From positions 48,379,681 to 48,443,680 of the forward strand of contig CAMTDV010000007.1 of assembly GCA_947069175.1 (NCBI GenBank): DNA of 64,000 nucleotides, read 5' to 3'. How positions within the stretch are numbered: position 1 is the stretch's first letter; every line of letters starts with the position of its first letter. Under the pieces are notes generated by a model that was given only the letters and a program-made list of their open reading frames with translations, searched no databases and was not told where the DNA came from. The DNA is from Scalesia atractyloides (lineage: Eukaryota > Streptophyta > Magnoliopsida > Asterales > Asteraceae). Position numbers and translations under genes: made by a program. This document shows positions 43,641 through 55,312 of this stretch, piece after piece.

Positions 43641-44190
43641 CGTCCGAAATTCGTTCATTTCTTGGTCTAGCTGGTTACTATCGTCGTTTTATCTCGAATT
43701 TCTCCAAAATCGCCATACCTCTCACTTCCTTGAACCAAAAGGATAAGCCTTTTGTTTGGGGTTTCGAGCAAGAGGAATCTTTTCAAATGCTCAAGGACAT
43801 GCTTTGCAATGCTCCTATCTTAGCCCTTCCTGATGGTAACGACGATTTTGTCGTGTATTGCGATGCCTCAAAACATGGTCTTGGTTGCGTCCTTAGCAAC
43901 GAGATAAGGTTATCGCTTACACGTCACGACAACTCAAGAATCATGAGAAAACTATACTACACACGACCTTGAACTTGGTGCAGTTGTTTTTGCATTGCAA
44001 TATGGCAAAACTACCTTTATCACCGACCATAAGATCCTTCAACATATCTTCAATCAAAAGGAACTCAACATGCATCAACGTCATTGGGTGGAATTGTTAA
44101 ACGATTACGACTGCGATATTCGCTACCCCCCTGGTAAGGCGAATGTTATAGCCGATGCACTTAGTCGGAAAACTCATGTGAAGAGTATTC
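43641..44190 (+). pseudogene. pol: Chromovirus E RNase H
   Basis: FLGLAGYYRRFISNFSKIA and LNQKDKPFVWGFEQEESF mark the connection. DFVVYCDASKHGLGCVLS is the first catalytic segment of RNase H. After a frame break near 43970 it continues QYGKTTFITDHKILQHIF and LLNDYDCDIRYPPGKANVIA, DALSR. Confidence 0.88.
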
Positions 44191-45424
44191 GTTGCTCTCA
44201 AACTTTGGGAAAGCTTCATGAGCTGATTCGCGAGGCGCAATACTCAACCGTTAATGAGGGTAACCTCGATAATGAGTTGAAGTGTGGTGGCGAAAATCAA
44301 CTCGTAACCAAACTCAATGGAATTCTTTACTATCTCGATCGTATTTGGATTCCGAACCATGACAACCTTAATGACTTCTTCATGTGAGAAGCTTATAAGT
44401 CACGATATTCTATTCATACCGGTGCTGATAAGATGTACGATGATCTTCGTACGTCCTATTGGTGGCCTGGATGCAGAAAGATATCGCCTTCTACATTTCG
44501 AAATGCCTTACTTATTCCAAGGTAAATTCCGAACATCAATGTCCCTCTTGCTTACTCGAACAACTAGAGATTCCTATTTGGAAATGGGAGAGCATTGCCA
44601 TGGACTTCATTACCAAACTCCCTTGTACATCGTCTGTTCACGATAGCATTTGGGTTATCATTGACCGTTTGACCAAATCTACTCACTTCCTTCCCATATG
44701 TGAAGATTTCAAAGTCGAGAAATTGGCTCGTATCTACACGGATGTAATCAGTTGTCGAGATGGTATCCCCATCGACATCATCTCAGACGGTGATGGTCAT
44801 TTCACCTCTCGCCTTTGGCAAACGTTTCAAAAAGCCCTTGGTACTCATCTCAATCTTAGAACTTCTTTCCATCCTCAGTCTAATGGTCAAACCGAGTGTA
44901 CTATCCAAACTCTAGAAGATATGCTTCGTTATTGCGTAATCGATTTTGGTGGCAACTGGGATATGCACTTGCCTTTGATTGAATTCTCGTACAACAACAA
45001 TTATCACACGAGTATTCAAATGGCACCATTCGAGGCATTGTATAGTTGTAAGTGTCGATCGCCTATTTGTTGGCACGAGATCAGGGAAGCTCAAATCACC
45101 GGTCCCGAGCTTATACAAAAGACGACAGAAAAGATCCTACAAATTCGAAACAACTTGCTAAAAGCCAGGAGTCGACAAAAGAGTTACGCCAACAAAAGAC
45201 GCAAACCCTTGGAATTCAACGCAGGTGACTTTATACTTCTCAAGGTATCCCGTTGGAAGGGTATGGTTCTATTTGGTAAGAAAGGCAAGCTCGCTCCACG
45301 CTATGTAGGTCCTTTTAAAATTCTCGAAAGGATTGGCAAGGTAGTGTATCGACTGGACCTACCTCAAGAACTCAACAATGTCCATCCTACATTCCACGTC
45401 TCAAACTTGAAAAGAAATGTCTAG
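44191..45424 (+). CDS. pol: Chromovirus E integrase
   Basis: The zinc-binding region around 44390-44520 has one stop (TGA, 44386) and a frame break. The main frame to 45424 has ISKCLTYSKVNSEHQCPS, WVIIDRLTKSTHF (first D), IISDGDGHFTSRLWQ (second D) and NGQTECTIQTLEDML (E), followed by the GPY/F-type module (KLAPRYVGPFKILERIGKVV) and TFHVSNLK. It inserts element DNA. The codons for D, D and E are kept. Confidence 0.92.
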
Positions 45425-45655
45425 CTGACGAAGGAATCCAAGTCCCACTTGAAGACCTTCAAATCAACTAGACTCTACACTTCGTGGAGAAACCTGTCGA
45501 GATCATGGACTGAGGTATCAAGCAATTAAGGCGTAGTCGAATTCCCATAGTCAAGGTTTGATGGGAGGGTAAACGTGGCGCCGAATTTACTTGGGAACTA
45601 GAAAGTGATATGAAGCTAAGTACCCGCATCTGTTCGTTTTACTCTCCTCTTGAAT
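45425..45655 (+). pseudogene. pol: Chromovirus E chromodomain-like C-terminus
   Basis: Broken by two stops but recognisable: LHFVEKPVEIMD, RRSRIPIVKV and GAEFTWELESDMK. Chromovirus integrases end in such a chromodomain, thought to aim insertion at heterochromatin. Confidence 0.75.
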
Positions 45656-45691
45656 AAATTTCGGGACGAAATTCCCTAAAGGAGGGGAGAC
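45656..45691 (+). other. Chromovirus E PPT with upstream hairpin
   Basis: AAATTTCG-GGA-CGAAATT hairpin followed by AAAGGAGGGGAGAC at the LTR border; same layout as Gypsy C. Confidence 0.85.
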
Positions 45692-46759
45692 TGTAACGCC
45701 TCGCTTTTTCCTACTTTCCTTAATTAGAAAGTGTAATTGTAATTCTATTTATGCAAACTTGTATTCGTATTTCTTTTCCAATCTTGTAATCCGAGACATT
45801 GATCGTAATAAGATTCATACTTGATACATACTTGTCTTACATGCATTCAGTCGTTTAATACGTGTTTACATACAAACCAATACTTTCTATACGTGCAAAT
45901 ACTCATACATTCATACTTGATACCTAAAATAAACGTACATATGCTTTACACACTTAAAAACATGCAAAATATCAAGTTATAGCATGAAATGAAAGAAAAA
46001 CCATGTTAAGGGGCTAAAAGTGACAAAATAAAAGAAGTTTCTAGAATATGCATCTCGCGGCCCGCGACCATCTTTTTTAAATCCTTTTGCGGCCCGCGAG
46101 AGGGGCTTAATCCGGAGTTGTAGTTTCTAGCTCATGGATTGGTCAATTTTGTGTTTCTTACATTAAATGCACTCACCTAACTCACCCCCTAACCTCAACT
46201 ATAAATATCCACCTCCTCCCACGCTCATTTCAAACCTTAAACACTCATCTGTCTCTCTCTCTAAAGCTCTCTCTCAATTCTGAAAGATCAAGACTTTCAA
46301 GTGAGTTCTAACTCACCTTTCCCTCCCTTCTTTACTTTTTTCTTCCTTCTTAACACTTGGAAACCTCTAGGAGTGTTTCTATAGGTTTTTTATGGAAAAC
46401 CAACATGGAACATCACCATATTTGAGGTCATAAGGGTAGGAACTTTCCGTTTAATTAGGGTTTTAACCCACAAGTGTTGTATCCTTCTAAGCTTGTTCTT
46501 GAAACAAGACTTGAGTTGGTAGTGTGTGATTACTTGGAAGCCTTGGCTATCCAACCTTCAATCTACCACCTTACTTGATGATTTTGATTATTCTACAACT
46601 TTTATTTTCATTTTAACTTATTCATGACCATCCTTGTTGTCCTTGTGACAACTTGTGTATTGGTGAACTATATGAAAGAGGTTAAAGGAAGGTTATCCTC
46701 CTACCTCCATGTATGACTTCTATAAACATCCATGATATTTATGATCTACTTATTATGTA

Positions 46760-46801
<42 letters not shown>

Positions 46802-47780
46802 TAACCGAACCCTTGATGATAATCGAATGATTGTTCATCATGGCACTAGGTTACATCACCTAAGTTCTTAACTTCTAGTTATTCTAATGGGTATCTTAAC
46901 CCATGAAAACACATCAACCCGAACGGGTATCATAGTGTCAAATCAAATATTAAGTCTAGGTGATTATTTTCTTGTATACATACTTTGGTGTATTTAAATT
47001 CCTAATCCTCCGTTATCATCCGAATGCTTACCAACTCACGTTTTCCTCTTGTAGATAACTCGTTGATCCTCCAACTCTCCAAACTCTTCACGGAAATCTC
47101 CAAGTGGAACTTTCAAAACCGTGAGTGCACTTGACCCATTTCCCTTTTTACACAATTTGGGTTGTAGCATGTTAAACTTACAAAATACACGAATACACAC
47201 ACTACATGCTTTATACACTCAACCCGTACATGCTTATTGTTATGCTTAGGTTCATGCTAGATTCATACATGCTTTTGTCATTAACTTAGCTAGCCCCAAC
47301 TTAACATATATAACGCTATAGGAGTAGCACACCGCTCGTCGGGTATTGTTAAACTTAAGTTGATTCTTATTCTCATTCATACTTTAGTCTCGTTACTTTG
47401 TGTGACGAGGGACACTTAATTCTTGTGTACATTGGGTTTGGCAATTAGTATTGCATGCTAGCTTACCTTGTATACAATTGCCATGTGGATTTGAGTTAAC
47501 ACTTTTATACTTATGCTATGTACTTAAACTTGTGTACTCGCAAATACTTTTTGTATTGAACTATACTATTAACATTTGCAGGTTGAAGATGTTGAATATG
47601 AGGAATCTAGTATAGACGACATAGAAACGCACCTAGAATGATTAGGCTTTTTATATTGTAATTTTTGTTGAAGTTGTATGGTGTAATTGAAATTTGATTT
47701 ATGAAATGAAATGAAATTTTGATTTTAATATTATCGCAAATAGTGTTATGATGACTTGAGCAATCGATTGGGGTGTGACA
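45692..47780 (+). repeat. Chromovirus E 3' LTR
   Basis: 2089 bases, TGTAACGCCTCG...GGGGTGTGACA. It has the GC-rich inverted repeat CTCGCGGCCCGCG...GCGGCCCGCGAG at about 46053-46098 and an (AT)n near 46764-46796. tccca follows. Confidence 0.93.
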
Positions 47781-47785
47781 TCCCA

Positions 47786-48358
47786 TTTGGAAGGTAAAGC
47801 ATCTAGCAACTTATTGCTTATCTCAACGTCTGTGTATCCCTCTATGTAATAATTGTCCATTTATGACATTAGATGATAGTATCTCGTGATGATATCTGAG
47901 AGGGACTCATTTCGCATGCCTTTAAAGACAGCAAATTGCTTCTTCAGCAAGTCAACATTGTTTTTCTTCAAATCAGGACTGCCCTCATACCTCTTCTCTA
48001 GAGCATCCCACATCTCCTTGGAAGTGGTATATCGCTTGAATGTATGTTTGACGCAATTAGGAAACGACATCTTTATTGCACCTAAGGCCTTCTTCTCAGA
48101 CTCATACATTCTCTTATCTGCCTCTGACATGTTTACATATGCAGTGACACGTTGTCTGCCTTCAAAGTCATGAGTTGGGTTTACGTACCCATCTTGAATA
48201 CAAATCCACATATGTGTGTCCTGATATTCTATGAACGACTGAAATCTATCCTTCCATGTAAGGTAATTCTCTACCTTCAACATCTTTGGCAGTTTGTTAG
48301 TGATGCCTGCCTCATGCTCCATTCTCAACAATTCGTTCAAGTTTGACATATTTGACAT
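47786..48358 (-). CDS. gag: Copia D Gag N-terminal domain
   Basis: ATG at 48358 (minus): MSNMSNLNELLRMEHEAG, then YLTWKDRFQSFIEYQD, FKRYTTSKEMWDALEKRYEG and GMRNESLSDIITRYYHLM, the UBN2-type copia Gag. The frame is lost at about 47861 by one base and continues to SKW at the chromovirus E border. It contrasts with Copia B, whose Gag differs in sequence but has the same plan. Confidence 0.9.
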
Positions 48359-49095
48359 TTTTACCGAACCGGCTCGCTAAGAACGTTTCAAATTTGTTCG
48401 AAATGTGTGGTTACCAAATTGTACCATTAGACTCGTCTCGACAATACGAATCCAATGATGTATAATGTCTGAGACCTTTTTAGGAATTTTCGTACCTTAA
48501 AATCACACGAGTCTAACCGTGCAGCCGGCTTGTTAAACTTGTTTATGTATCAAATTCTGTGTACGAAAACGTTATCTCCAATGCGTCAGCTGGTTAACTT
48601 TCCAGCTTTTCGAGTTCAACTCGGAACAGTACCCAATTCGGAATTGTAACTCGGATTAACAATCCAAGATGAAAATTCGGAAAAGTGATTCGAGATACCA
48701 ATCTGAGATGGTAGTTCGGGACAGTGATCCGAGACTGGTATTCGAGATGATCCGAAATCAATACCAAAAAATCTGAGATGCACTGTTATGATCCGAGATG
48801 GTTCCTAGTTTATCTGAGATGCTTCCCAATTTATCCCAAATACACTGTTTTGATCTGAGATGCAATCCGAGATGATCTGAGATCAACACCAATGATCCGA
48901 GATGCACTGTTCTGATCCGAAATGCAAGTTTTCTGATCCGAGATGCTTCACTTATGATCCGAGATGCAAGTTTTCTATCCGAAATCCTTGATGTTTATCC
49001 AAAACAGCAGCACCCTAGAACAGCCATTAAAATGTCCAAAAACCAAACTTTTTCTGCGGTAACGATTCCGAACCGAGCAAAACAAGAGCCTAATG
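48359..49095 (-). repeat. Copia D 5' leader with ATCTCGGAT repeats
   Basis: The minus strand repeats ATCTCGGATCA and close variants many times between 48600 and 49000. The gag-proximal part matches the leader of Copia A. No ORF. Confidence 0.75.
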
Positions 49096-49106
49096 CTCTG
49101 ATACCA
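49096..49106 (-). other. Copia D primer-binding site
   Basis: Minus strand TGGTATCAGAG; initiator tRNA-Met type, two bases from the LTR. Confidence 0.92.
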
Positions 49107-49108
49107 AT

Positions 49109-49583
49109 TGTAGGCCCCCTAATCCGTAAGGATCTTCACAAAATCGTTTATCCAATCTAGAGTGCGAAATCCTCTAGATCGGATTGTCACATTAATACGA
49201 GTAGAAACAGAATCACAACAAACCCGATCTTTATTGACTATCTATCACAACGATTACAATCAATCTAGATCCCATGAATTCATCCAAGCCAATCTCTCTA
49301 TGAATTCTCTCTCAACTCTTTCTGAAGTGACTAACTGAGCAACCTTAACCTTAATGCAAAACTCTGTTTATATAGATAAGGTTTGCAACTGGGCTAGGGT
49401 TTAACCACATGGGCTGTAAATTGGACTAGGCCCAATTCGCCTACCACTCCCTATTATGTGGGTCTGGTTTGGCCCAACCACTTTTAATCAACTACAATAC
49501 TAACCCGCTAACAATTATTATTCTACCAATTACAAGATATCCAAAGACAAAATTTAAGCTGTTGTCACAAATATGCACCAACA
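49109..49583 (-). repeat. Copia D 5' LTR
   Basis: 475 bases, the copy of 30391-30856. About 18 differences in the first 180 bases by eye. Confidence 0.93.
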
Positions 49584-50523
49584 GTTTGTATTTCTCCATT
49601 CGAATAGAATGTTTGTGAAAAATCTAAGTTTTATCTTATGAGAATTTAGAAACATTTTAGGTTGTTATAAATTTTCCAATAACAAACTTTAAAGAAAACC
49701 CAATTGGACATAAAATGCCCATATTTAACTAAAGGGTTAAAGGGGTAATCAATCAAACTAAAGGAAAAAACATACCTGGGAATCCTAGTTAGGATTCTAT
49801 ATCCTTTATCTATACCATAGCATAAATAGACCAATACTTAGTTAAAGTGTAAGGTTCTGGGATCCTTTCTCATAAAAGTTGGCAATCCTTAAGGGTTCAA
49901 GAACCTGCCAACATAAACTTGGACTAAGCCAAACAAACTGGGGATAAGTCCAAATAAACCGGGGACAAGCCCGTACAAACTAGGGACATGCCCATATAAA
50001 CTAGGGTCAAGCCCAAACATACTAGGGACAAGCCCATATACACTAGGGACAAGCCTAATCTAAGGACAAGCCCACATAAATGACATGAAAATGTCAAAAC
50101 CTTAGCTAACGTGAAAACATCAGAAACCTTAGGATAACAGATGTATGGTACGTCTACCATTATACTTAAGATCCTACATATGGCCAATAGCAATGAAATT
50201 GTCAGCCACTAAGGTGTACTGGTCCCATTGCCTCGAACCATACTTGGATAAACGTGCGCTACTGGCAGGGTGTCAAAACCCAATTCATGTGAAAGGTGAA
50301 AACATTTAAACCTTAAAATGTATAAGATACCTTAAACGTGGGAGAGTGGTGGCCAATCCCTTAATCCTCTATAAATGATGTTAAACATTTATGCAAAAGC
50401 TTAAAATTGGTGAAATTGGATGTTAAGTATCTAACATCCTTTTTCTATAACAAACAAAAGTAGAGAAAAACTTAAAGATAAATGTTATCGATTGTGAGGA
50501 TCCTGAATCCTTAAGGATCCTTT
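49584..50523 (-). other. Gypsy G spacer after integrase
   Basis: Noncoding sequence between integrase and the antisense gene, holding a 21-base tandem repeat (49931-50085) and GGATCC-type motifs at 50505-50520. Confidence 0.6.
49931..50085. repeat. Degenerate 21-base tandem repeat
   Basis: About seven units of ACTAGGGACAAGCCCATAT-like sequence. The minus-strand frame through it reads LGLSLVYMGLSLVCLGL-like, a by-product of the period being a multiple of three. Confidence 0.85.
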
Positions 50524-51640
50524 TCACATAAAATACTTCTTGAGATGAATAACATTCCAGACCCTTGGTAAGAGATCACCTTCCATGGTTAGTAGATGGT
50601 ATGCCCCCTTTCCTGCCTCTGCTTCTATAAGGTAGGGGCCTTCGCATTTAGGTGCCAACTTACCACCGGCAGGGTTTGTGGTATTTTGAAATGCTTTCCT
50701 TAACACAAAGTCTCCAACTTGAAATCGTCTGATCCTTACATTCTTGTTAAATGGCCCAGCCATCCTTTGTTGGTAACTGGCCCTCGTTATTCTTGCTAAT
50801 ATCTTAGCTTATCCATAGTATCTAGATCTTTAGTCTGTTTACACTATTTGTTTGAGGATCACGGATGTTTGTTCTGGCTGTAGGAATCACCATCTCTGTT
50901 AGGATCACTGCCTTAGTTCCTAAGACTAAAGAGAAAGGAGTCTGCCATGTAGCATTCTTCGGAGTTGTCCTATCTGCCCAAAGGACATATAGCAGCTCTT
51001 CAGCCCATTTTTCTTTTTGGATCCAAGCTTCTTCTTCAAGTTGTTGATGATGATTTTGTTGCTTGCTTCTGCTTGGCCATTAGATTGTGGATGGACTGGT
51101 GTAGATGTTATCATCTTGATTCCCCAACTGTCACAAAAAGTAGTAGTTTATTCCCAATAAATTGGGATCCATTATCACATATAATTTCAGAAGGAATTCC
51201 AAATCTTGTAATAATGTTTCTTTTAATAAAGGATATAACTTCCTTTTCTCTGACTTAAACAAAAGCTTCTTCTTCTATCCATTTGGAGAAGTAATCAGTC
51301 ATGGCTAGCATAAATACTTTTCCTCCTTGTGCCTTTGTAAGTTTGCCAACTTATCCTTTCCCCATTTCGTAAATGGGCAAGAGGAAATTATTGGATATAA
51401 AGACTCTGCTGGTTGATGTAGGATGTTGCTATGCCTTTAACAAGCATCACACTTCCTTGCATAATCTACTGCATCCTTCTTTATTGTGGGCCAGTAGTAA
51501 CCTGTTCTAAGGATCCTTAAGAATTTGCTTTGCCCCAAGTGTGGTTTCCACAGTCTCCTTCATGAAAATCCTTCAAGACCTCTTGAATTTCTAGATCCTC
51601 AATGCATCGTATGTAGGGACCTGCAAGAGATCTTTTATAC
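50524..51640 (-). pseudogene. pol: Gypsy G integrase
   Basis: In coding order: a zinc-binding region near 51540-51420 (RILRTGYYWPTIKKDAV, ARKCDAC), CDNGSQFIG at about 51160-51185 (second catalytic D), HPQSNGQAEASNKII (E, piece 50926-51114) and the C-terminal GPY module (GGKLAPKCEGPYLIEA, piece 50524-50763). Many frame breaks; inactive. Confidence 0.85.
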
Positions 51641-51730
51641 AAAGCGTTATTAATACAGTGAATTGAGATACCTTAACTCTGAAGGCTCTGGGATTCTCCC
51701 CTGCAGGAATTTCCCTATTGTGAATATAGT

Positions 51731-52425
51731 TCATAACTGGAAGGATCCATGATCCTGAATTCGGCTGCACATACTGAATACAATTGTAGTATCCTCAACT
51801 ATATCCAATGCTTCATTTTCCTCAATTGTAGGAAAAACAGTGTGGATGATAGGTATCCTCACGTCTTCTGGTATCTTTGAGGCTGATCCTAAATTTGCCA
51901 ACGCGTTTCCCCCAACATTTTCTTGTCTAGGTACATGCGTTATAATAAAAGAATCGAAAGCATTTGCAAGTTTTTTTTTTGACAATTTCTAAATATTTAA
52001 TTAATTTCTCACCCTTCACAGCATATGACCCATTATAATGGTTAGTAATTAGCAAATAGCCTATGTATACTTGAAGATACATGATCCTCATCTGTTTAGC
52101 TAGTTGAAAGTCTGCTATTAGGGCCTCATATTCTGCTTCATTGTTAGTTGTCTGAAACTCATAGGCGACAGACTGGGATATTATGTCCCCTGTGGCGATT
52201 TTAGTAGTATTCCTAGCCCGGTTCCTTTGACATTCTAGGCTCCATCAGTTAAAAGTGTCGAAGGATCCTTGGTCTTTTCAAGCTGTTGAACCACTAGTTC
52301 AGCTTCCCATTTCGCCATTCTCCCTGACATTTCAGGTTTCCTGAGAACATTCTTTATAGGAAAATTAGTTTTCACAATAATAGTATATGTTTGAAATTAG
52401 CCATGATCAACGCAAGAACTAATTT
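51731..52425 (-). pseudogene. pol: Gypsy G second RNase H region
   Basis: 51731-51985 encodes FIITHVPRQENVGGNALAN, the end of a plant-type RNase H. The part to 52425 is degenerate but encodes ETTNNEAEYEALIADFQ-like sequence near 52130. Tat elements carry such a second RNase H after the RT-linked one. Confidence 0.75.
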
Positions 52426-53456
52426 TTATAAATGAGAGTACCTGGCTTCGGCATCAAGAAGGCTTTTACTTACATAATATACTGGATGTTGTTGGCCTTC
52501 GTGATCCTTAACTAACACTGCACTTACTACTTTACCTGACACAGCTAAGTACAAGGATAACAGCTCACCATCCTCATGTTTCATCAGGGTTGGTGCTGAG
52601 GATAGATAATCCTTATGGGCTTTGAGTGCAGATTCATGCTTCTCAGTCCACTTGAATTTCTTATTTTTCCTCAGGATTTCATAAAAATCCTTGTACTTCT
52701 CTAACGACTTTGAAATGAACCTGTTTAGGGATGCGATTCTTCCCGTTAGTCTCTTGACATCCTTAGCTTTTGTAGGAGATTTTATGTTCACAATTTCCTT
52801 AATCTGCTCAGTGCTTTCTTCAATCCATCTCTTTGTCCCCATGTAGCCTAAGAATTTCCTAGCTTTGACACAAAAGTGGCACTTTGAAGGATTTAGCTTC
52901 ATGTTATATTGATCAAGGATACTGAATGCTACTTCAAGATCCTTAAGATGATCCTCAACTTTCTTGGACTTAACCACCATGTCGTCTATATACACTTCCA
53001 TAGTGTCTCCTATTTGCTCTTTGAACATCATAGTGACCAGTCTTTGGTAGGTAGCATCTGCATTTCTTAGTCCAAAAGGCATAGCAATATAACAGTATAT
53101 GCCAGTAGGATTCATGAATTCTATATCCTGTTGATCAGATGCTTCCATCTGATTTGTTGGAATCCAGAGGAAGCATCCATAAAGGTTAACAACTAATGTC
53201 CTACTCATGGAGTCAATGTGTGGAAGTGGGAAAGGATCCTTGGGACATGCCTTATTTATATCACTAAAGTCGACACATACCCTCCACTTTTGTTTTTCTT
53301 TTGAACAACCACCACATTGGCCAACCATCTTCGACACTTAACTTCCCTAATCATACATGCCTTCAAGAGTTTGTCTACCTCCTCTTGGATGATAAGGTTC
53401 CTTTCAGGTTCAAAATTTTCTTCTTTTTTGATGAATTGGCCTGAGAGATTTATCAA
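52426..53456 (-). pseudogene. pol: Gypsy G reverse transcriptase and RNase H
   Basis: 53256-53456 encodes LIIQEEVDKLLKACMIREV and a basic stretch, then in the next frame (52426-53337) CVDFSDINKACPKDPFPLPH, AMPFGLRNADATYQRLV, MEVYIDDMVVKSK (catalytic YIDD kept), FLGYMGTKRWIE, and the RNase H start HPVYYVSKSLLDAEARY. Piece 52426-53337 is open for 303 codons. Confidence 0.92.
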
Positions 53457-53561
53457 TTCTTAATTTATGTGTTATACTATCTTAGAGATACCTGTCCATA
53501 TTCTTGTGTTTCCAAGCAAAGGTAGACTTTCTTCTTTTCAAGAAGGATACTAGATCCTGCT

Positions 53562-54243
53562 CTATATTGTGAAGGATCTCGATCCTATGAGGACCTTGAT
53601 TTCAGGATCCTGAAGATCCAGTATTACCTCCTTGATGTCTTGCTTTGTTGCCTCCAGGACACTCTTGTTGCCTCCAGGACACTCCTTGGAGGTTGCTGTG
53701 ATTGCTATGCCGCCCTTGGTTTTGATGTCGGTTTCATTGAAGAGGTATAACAATTCTTGGCCTCTTGCCGATCACTTTCTATCTTCATTACCCCTCAAGG
53801 TGTTGGTAGTTTTACACATTGGTGGTAGGTTGATAGGACAACTTTCATTTCGTGAATCCAAGGCCTGCCAAGGATAACATTGCAACAAGGCAAGCAGTCA
53901 ATAACACAATCTTTGTACAAAGTTTACCCCCTCAATATAGATTGGGAGTTTGATGTCCCCAGCGTGTTTTTCGTTTCACCGCTGAATCCTACAAGGACAT
54001 ATGATCTCCAAATTATTTCTGATTCTAGGATTTTCATCTTTTTCAGGACATCAAGCTTATGATGTTCGTAGAGCTTCCATCATCTATCAGGATCCTGCAA
54101 ACAAAGTGATTAGCTATAAACAAAGTAATAACTACGCCATCATGATGAGGATCCTGAATATCAACACGATCATCCTCATCAAAGGTTATAACTTTCTGCT
54201 TAGTTAGAGTGAAGGTCCTAATGGGCTTGTCTCCATTCTCCAA
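53562..54243 (-). pseudogene. pol: Gypsy G protease region
   Basis: 54043-54243 encodes KQKVITFDEDD, then DGVVITLFIANHFVCRILID with DGSSTNII. The retropepsin active site is D-G-S here where D-T/G-S-S-A-D is usual in this lineage. 53562-53753 continues degenerate sequence toward RT (ITATSKECPGGN). A duplicated 21-base segment TTGCCTCCAGGACACTC occurs at 53648-53690. Confidence 0.75.
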
Positions 54244-54374
54244 CTTGGTTTCTTTGGCATGCCTCTTTGTCGCAGAGAATGAGGTTCCATAGATATCTGA
54301 TCCTCCGTAGATAAAGTTAAAACTTGTGCATCGGCCGGAGGTAGAGCAACTTTCTCTTGAATATTATTAGGATC

Positions 54375-55312
54375 CTAGATCCTTGACTTCTTCCTACCTA
54401 GCAACTCTTTCAAGTGCCCCTTACTAAGGAGATAGCCAATTTCTCTCCATAAGGCTATGTGTTCGTCAGTCAAATGCCCAAAGTCTTTATGGTAGGCACA
54501 CCACTTGGACTTATCCTTGAAGGAGTTAGATTTCTCGTTCTTCTTTGGCCACCTAGCTTTTTCACCTAAGTTCTGCAAGGCAAACATCAATTCATTGTTA
54601 TTAACAGAAAAAGAGTATTCAGATATTCGAGGATATTCCTCCTCAACATCATCTTGTTCAACTGTATGAATATTTTGATTATCAGGCTTGGAGTACGGCT
54701 TGGATATGTTATTCTTGTTGAAGGATCCTTGCTTCTTGTCGTTGTACTTGTATTTGCTAGAACCAGTAAGTTTGTCTTGTATTCTCTTATCATACTCTAA
54801 TCGGATGAATCTTATAGCACTGTTTCTTACTTTGTCCAAGTTCCTGCAAGGGGTCATGACAAGGTCATTGTATAATGGAGAATCCTTTTGTAATCCCATT
54901 TTGGATGCATCAACAGCAGTTGCAACATCTAGATTCGGGATTTCTAAGGATCCTCTTTCAAACTTGGTGACATAATCTATTAAGGATTCATCATGAGCCT
55001 TGGTTATCCTATACAAGTCACTAGTTAGCCTTTCAAAAGTTCTACTACATGAAATAGGTTATTAAATAGGTTGACTAAGTGTGAGAATGAAGTAATGGAG
55101 TAAGGAGGAAGACTTATCAGCCATTTGAGTGCTGATCAGTAAGTGTGGATCCGAACCCCTGACACAAGCAAGCTTCTTTTAACCTTTTAGGAATGGTGTT
55201 TATCTCCATCTTCTCCTGGTATTGTGCCACATGTTCCTCTGGATCAGTTGTTCCATCATACAACTTCATGTTGGGTATTTGGAAGCGTTTTGGAATCTCT
55301 GCCTTGCATATG
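54375..55312 (-). pseudogene. gag: Gypsy G Gag
   Basis: Piece 55117-55312 encodes KAEIPKRFQIPNMKLYDGTT, DPEEHVAQYQEKM and ACLCQGFGSTLT, then a frame break. Piece 54375-55016 reads MYRITKAHDESLIDYVTKFE, MTPCRNLDKVRNSAIRFIRL, a zinc-like WCAYHKDFGHLTDEH and KGHLKELLGRK, the Tat-type Gag end. The N-terminal part lies beyond chromovirus F. Confidence 0.9.

Larger units (their letters stand above)
38187..47780 (+). mobile_element. Chromovirus E (Tekay/Del-like Ty3/gypsy)
   Basis: LTRs at 38187-40234 and 45692-47780, both TGTAACGCC...GTGTGACA, with the duplication tccca at 38182-38186 and 47781-47785. PBS 40238-40250, then Gag, PR, RT, RNase H, integrase and a degenerate chromodomain-like tail in gypsy order. 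LTRs differ by about seven percent by eye. RT is damaged, so it is dead. It splits a Lys-Trp-Asp segment of the Gag of Copia D. Confidence 0.95.
30391..49583 (-). mobile_element. Copia D: Sirevirus-like Ty1/copia element interrupted by chromovirus E
   Basis: LTRs at 30391-30856 and 49109-49583, minus-strand gag, PR, IN, RT and RNase H, PBS at 49096-49106. Flanks are gttta (30386-30390) and gtttg (49584-49588), a five-base duplication with one change. LTR differences are about ten percent by eye, so it is older than B. It lacks the extra ORF of Copia B. Chromovirus E lies in its gag. It is itself inserted in Gypsy G. Confidence 0.93.
26975..55312 (-). mobile_element. Gypsy G: Tat-lineage Ty3/gypsy element, interrupted
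   Basis: Minus-strand gag (54375-55312), PR, RT, RNase H and IN (to 50524) are followed, beyond Copia D, by an antisense gene and an LTR with PPT near 28100. The CVDFSDINKACPKDPFPLPH motif and an extra antisense ORF after pol are Tat/Ogre-type features. Its 5' end is cut by chromovirus F and lies beyond the window. The exact 3' end is not resolved, so the start coordinate is a limit. It is the oldest element here. Confidence 0.8.
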
